NCBI GenBank assembly: GCA_020630455.1
Contig: JAHDBK010000078.1
Span: 1 to 10,902 of the forward strand
Direction: 5' to 3'
DNA: 10,902 nt
DNA from: Saprospiraceae bacterium
GTDB lineage: Bacteria > Bacteroidota > Bacteroidia > Chitinophagales > Saprospiraceae
This document shows, piece by piece, positions 8,182-10,902 of this stretch. Below the pieces are notes generated by a model. The model ran no database searches and was not told the origin of the DNA. It was given only the letters and a program-made list of their open reading frames with translations. The translations under genes and the position numbers were made by a program. Position 1 is the stretch's first letter, and every line of letters begins with the position of its first letter.

Positions 8182-8224
8182 ATAAATTTAGTGATTTATA
8201 TAGTAGGGTTTTGAGTTAACAGCA

Positions 8225-8247
8225 AATAGTTAGGTCATAATAGTTAG
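8225..8247. repeat. Direct repeat AATAGTTAG x2 upstream of the phosphomutase promoter
   Basis: AATAGTTAG occurs at 8225-8233 and 8239-8247, so the two copies are 14 bases apart start to start. On the minus strand they read CTAACTATT, 44-66 bases upstream of the -7 element, where activators commonly bind. A 10-bp palindrome, AGCAATTGCT (8246-8255), abuts the second copy. Function as an operator is inferred. Confidence 0.45.
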
Positions 8248-8280
8248 CAATTGCTTTATTGATTGTTATTATTAATAAAT

Positions 8281-8314
8281 AAAAAATGCTTCCCTTTTTA
8301 GAGAAGCATTTTTT
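8281..8314 (-). terminator. Hairpin terminator of hppA
   Basis: A 12-bp perfect stem (8281-8292 with 8303-8314, AAAAAATGCTTC) has a 10-base loop. It starts 33 bases past the hppA stop. On the minus strand the stem ends in six T residues and the following sequence is T-rich. It is nearly symmetrical, so it could also work on the other strand. Confidence 0.85.
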
Positions 8315-8347
8315 ATATTATAAAATTTAAAGATGTTATAAATAAAA

Positions 8348-10630
8348 TTAATTATTTTCATCAATAATATAAGTATCATTAGAATGTTGGTCATCATTTT
8401 GACCAATCATGCTTTCATTTTTAATTTCGTTTTCACCGTGTTCGTGAGTTCCGCTATATTCTCCAATTACGGGAGCTATAGCTAAACCAACTAAACAAGT
8501 CAACTTGATTAAGATATTCATTGAAGGGCCAGAAGTATCTTTGAAAGGATCACCTACTGTATCACCAGTTACTGCTGCTTTATGTGCATCAGAACCTTTG
8601 TAAGTCATTTTACCATCAATTTCAACACCTGCTTCAAATGATTTTTTAGCATTATCCCAAGCACCACCTGCGTTATTTTGGAAAATTGCCCAAAGAACGC
8701 CTGACACAGTAACACCAGCCATATAACCTCCTAATACTTCAGCAGCCAATAACCAATCACTTGTAATCAAATAAGCTCCAAAAACAACCACTAAAGGAGT
8801 AAGAATAGTAATAGCACCTGGCAACATCATTTCTCTAAGAGCAGCTTGAGTTGAAATTTCTACACATTTTCCATATTCAGGTTTTCCTGTTCCTTCCATA
8901 ATACCTGGAATTTCACGGAATTGACGACGTACTTCTTTTACCATTTCCATTGCAGCTTTACCTACTGAATTCATTGCTAAAGCAGAGAAAACAACAGGAA
9001 TCATACCTCCTACAAATAAAGCAGCTAAAACTGGTGCTTTAAATATATTGATACCATCAATACCTGTAAAAGTAACATAAGCAGCGAATAGAGCCAAAGC
9101 AGTCAATGCTGCAGAAGCAATAGCAAATCCTTTTCCTGTTGCAGCTGTTGTATTACCTACAGAATCTAAAATATCTGTACGCTCACGTACTTCTTCAGGT
9201 AATTCACTCATTTCAGCAATACCTCCTGCATTATCTGCGATTGGACCGAATGCATCGATAGCCAATTGCATAGCAGTAGTTGCCATCATAGCCGAAGCTG
9301 CGATTGCAACACCATAGAAACCAGCAAAGGCATAAGCTGCCCAAATAGCACCTGCAAATAAAATAATTGGATAAGCCGTAGAAATCATACCTGTAGCTAA
9401 ACCAGCAATAATATTAGTAGCGGCACCTGTTGATGATTTTTGTACGATGTCTAAAACTGGTTTTTTACCTAGCCCTGTATAGTATTCTGTAATCCAAGAA
9501 ATCAAACCACCTACTATTAGACCAACTACAACAGCACCAAACACTTCCATGCTAGATACCTCTAATTTACCTTGTCCAAAGAAAGTCATTTGCATTTTAG
9601 CAGGTAACATCCATTGAATAATTGGAAAAGCCACAAGACCAGTTAAGATAATAGAAGTCCAGTTTCCAATATTTAAAGCTTTTTGTACTTGTGGTTCTTT
9701 AGCATCATCATTAGCTTTTACTAATAATGTACCGATGATAGAAAATATAATTCCAAGACCAGCTATTAATACTGGTAATAAAATAGGCCCCATTCCACCG
9801 AATTGGTCTCCTTCGATAGCACCTCCATTGTCAGAGATTACATAGTTCCCTAAAACCATAGCGGCTAATACTGTAGCTACATAAGAACCGAATAAATCAG
9901 CACCCATACCTGCTACATCACCTACATTATCACCTACATTATCTGCAATAGTTGCTGGATTACGAGGGTCATCTTCAGGAATACCTGCTTCAACTTTCCC
10001 CACTAAATCAGCTCCTACATCAGCAGCTTTGGTATAAATACCACCACCAACACGAGCAAATAAAGCGATAGATTCAGCTCCTAAAGAGAAACCTGCTAAT
10101 GTTTCTAAAAGAACAGTCATCATTTTTGTTCCACCTCCAGCTGCGAAATCTCCTCCCATGAACCAGAAGAACAATAATGCTAATAATGCACTTAATCCAA
10201 AAACAGCAAGACCTGCAACACCTAATCCCATAACTGTTCCTCCACCAAAAGATACTTTTAAGGCAGTTGATAAACTAGTACGAGCGGCGTGAGTAGTTCT
10301 TACATTGGCTTTAGTTGCAACTTTCATTCCTATATATCCTGCTAATGCAGAAAAAATTGCACCAATAAAAAAGGCAATTACGATGAACCAGTGCGTTGTT
10401 TCTACAGCAAAGGACAAAGCGGTTAAAGCAACACCTGCTATAACAGCAAATATTCCTAACATTCTGTATTCAGCATTTAGGAAAGACATTGCTCCTTCTG
10501 CAATATGATTGGCAATGCCACTCATTTTTTCATTTCCTTCTTCTTGTTTACTTACCCAAGAATTAAGGTAAAGCATATAAGCTAATCCGATAAGACCGAA
10601 AACGGGTAAAATATACACCAAATTTTCCAT
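8348..10630 (-). CDS. hppA: Membrane-integral ion-pumping pyrophosphatase, K+-dependent type
   Basis: A 760-residue integral membrane protein with the roughly 16 hydrophobic segments of the M-PPase family. It hydrolyses pyrophosphate and uses the energy to pump H+ or Na+ out of the cytoplasm. The catalytic loops are intact: DVGADLVGKVE (204-214), DDPRNP (220-225), DNVGDNVGD (230-238), the loop around Asp459-Asn467, and GDTVGDPFKD (689-698). The K+ site signature GNTTAATGKG has Ala496 and Gly499, where K+-independent enzymes have Lys and Thr, so K+ stimulation is predicted. The usual helix-6 Glu (GADLFES) is Gly248 here, and a Glu appears in helix 5 at 186 (LGAES), as I recall for the Flavobacterium johnsoniae type of H+ pump. 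The C-terminus carries an extra hydrophilic tail of about 36 residues. The ATG at 10630 is well placed about 45 bases after a -7 promoter. A terminator follows. Confidence 0.97.
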   Translation of the reverse strand: MENLVYILPVFGLIGLAYMLYLNSWVSKQEEGNEKMSGIANHIAEGAMSFLNAEYRMLGIFAVIAGVALTALSFAVETTHWFIVIAFFIGAIFSALAGYIGMKVATKANVRTTHAARTSLSTALKVSFGGGTVMGLGVAGLAVFGLSALLALLFFWFMGGDFAAGGGTKMMTVLLETLAGFSLGAESIALFARVGGGIYTKAADVGADLVGKVEAGIPEDDPRNPATIADNVGDNVGDVAGMGADLFGSYVATVLAAMVLGNYVISDNGGAIEGDQFGGMGPILLPVLIAGLGIIFSIIGTLLVKANDDAKEPQVQKALNIGNWTSIILTGLVAFPIIQWMLPAKMQMTFFGQGKLEVSSMEVFGAVVVGLIVGGLISWITEYYTGLGKKPVLDIVQKSSTGAATNIIAGLATGMISTAYPIILFAGAIWAAYAFAGFYGVAIAASAMMATTAMQLAIDAFGPIADNAGGIAEMSELPEEVRERTDILDSVGNTTAATGKGFAIASAALTALALFAAYVTFTGIDGINIFKAPVLAALFVGGMIPVVFSALAMNSVGKAAMEMVKEVRRQFREIPGIMEGTGKPEYGKCVEISTQAALREMMLPGAITILTPLVVVFGAYLITSDWLLAAEVLGGYMAGVTVSGVLWAIFQNNAGGAWDNAKKSFEAGVEIDGKMTYKGSDAHKAAVTGDTVGDPFKDTSGPSMNILIKLTCLVGLAIAPVIGEYSGTHEHGENEIKNESMIGQNDDQHSNDTYIIDENN

Positions 10631-10648
10631 AGGTTTAAACTTGTTTTG

Positions 10649-10662
10649 ATATTAATTAATAT
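10649..10662. repeat. 14-bp perfect AT palindrome in the hppA leader
   Basis: ATATTAATTAATAT is fully self-complementary and lies 19-32 bases upstream of the hppA ATG, between the -7 element and the start codon. The central 12 bases are the same as in the esterase leader palindrome. Confidence 0.55.
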
Positions 10663-10679
10663 ACGTTTTTAAAAATTAG

Positions 10680-10717
10680 AGGGCAAAAGTAAGATTTTTT
10701 TTAAACTTAAATGCCCT
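10680..10717. repeat. Imperfect inverted repeat spanning the hppA promoter
   Basis: AGGGCA (10680-10685) pairs with TGCCCT (10712-10717), and AAGT (10687-10690) pairs with ACTT (10705-10708), with small bulges and a T-rich loop. It could be a weak terminator for a minus-strand gene to the right, or an operator over the hppA promoter. Neither role is proven. Confidence 0.4.
10684..10691 (-). promoter_or_regulatory. Bacteroidota -7 promoter element of hppA
   Basis: The minus strand reads TACTTTTG followed by CCC, an exact TAnnTTTG match. It is 54 bases upstream of the ATG, predicting a leader of about 45 bases. No convincing TTG -33 element is present. The element overlaps one arm of an imperfect inverted repeat (10680-10717). 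Confidence 0.7.
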
Positions 10718-10902
10718 TTTGATTTATTAATTTCATGAAAACACTTAGATAAACTCTAAATAAGGACTAGGATTGAGCTGTATTCTATTTTTAAGACAAA
10801 AGACTTTAGATATTATACGCATCCGTATCGGAAAATTCATTACAACTTTACCTCAATTGATTATATTTCAAATCTTTACAGAAGTGATAAGGTTTTTTTT
10901 CA
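10718..10902. other. Right-edge intergenic sequence with no assignable gene
   Basis: Nothing recognisable is encoded in these 185 bases. On the minus strand there is a 31-codon ORF (10840-10745, MNFPIRMRII...) with GAGG 10 bases ahead of its ATG. Another minus-strand frame is open from the window edge to a TAA at 10848 and could be the last 17 codons of a gene to the right. On the plus strand one frame is open from 10760 to the edge but has no ATG, GTG or TTG. All three are short enough to be chance. Confidence 0.4.

Noticed and set aside
9918..9945. Tandem 12-base repeat (ACCTACATTATC twice) that might look like a microsatellite or regulatory repeat
   Set aside because: It encodes the conserved DNVGDNVGD catalytic loop of HppA, so the repeat follows from the protein motif.
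6088..10508. Short plus-strand ORFs (6088-6306, 6908-7093, 7851-8033, 10305-10508)
   Set aside because: Each lies wholly opposite a conserved minus-strand gene (esterase, phosphomutase or hppA) and is explained by that gene's codon pattern.
10760..10902. Plus-strand frame open to the window edge, possible start of a divergent gene
   Set aside because: It contains no ATG, GTG or TTG, no recognisable protein motif, and no clear promoter; 47 codons can be open by chance.

Overview
The window is AT-rich DNA from a member of the Bacteroidota. Three things point there: two proteins end in the type A C-terminal sorting domain of the type IX secretion system (T9SS), which is restricted to this phylum; two minus-strand genes are preceded by the Bacteroidota -7 promoter element TAnnTTTG; and clear Shine-Dalgarno sequences are lacking. 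I cannot place it more precisely than phylum; a marine or freshwater flavobacterial or saprospiral lineage would fit.

Layout, left to right. Bases 1-4364 (+) hold the 3' part of a very large secreted, Cys-rich, DUF11-like surface protein whose 5' end lies outside the window. A bidirectional hairpin terminator separates it from a convergent CPBP (CAAX-type) membrane protease gene (about 4431-5165, -). Next come three more minus-strand genes: a secreted alpha/beta-hydrolase esterase with a T9SS signal (5285-6526), a phosphoglucomutase/phosphomannomutase (6746-8143), and a membrane-integral ion-pumping pyrophosphatase, hppA (8348-10630). The last 270 bases hold the hppA promoter and sequence that I cannot assign.

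The four minus-strand genes point the same way, but three of the four gaps flanking their 3' ends carry a strong hairpin plus T-tract on the minus strand, and the fourth carries the shared convergent hairpin. They therefore look like single-gene transcription units rather than an operon. Functionally they are a mixed set: export and surface function (two T9SS cargo proteins), membrane proteolysis, sugar-phosphate metabolism, and energy-conserving pyrophosphate hydrolysis.

I see no coherent new multi-gene system, mobile element, CRISPR array or RNA gene. The most interesting points are at residue and regulatory-site scale. The pyrophosphatase lacks the usual transmembrane-helix-6 gate glutamate and has one in helix 5 instead. 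Promoter-like -7 elements are embedded in hairpin arms. A 12-bp palindrome is shared by the esterase and hppA leaders, and a direct repeat lies upstream of the phosphomutase promoter.
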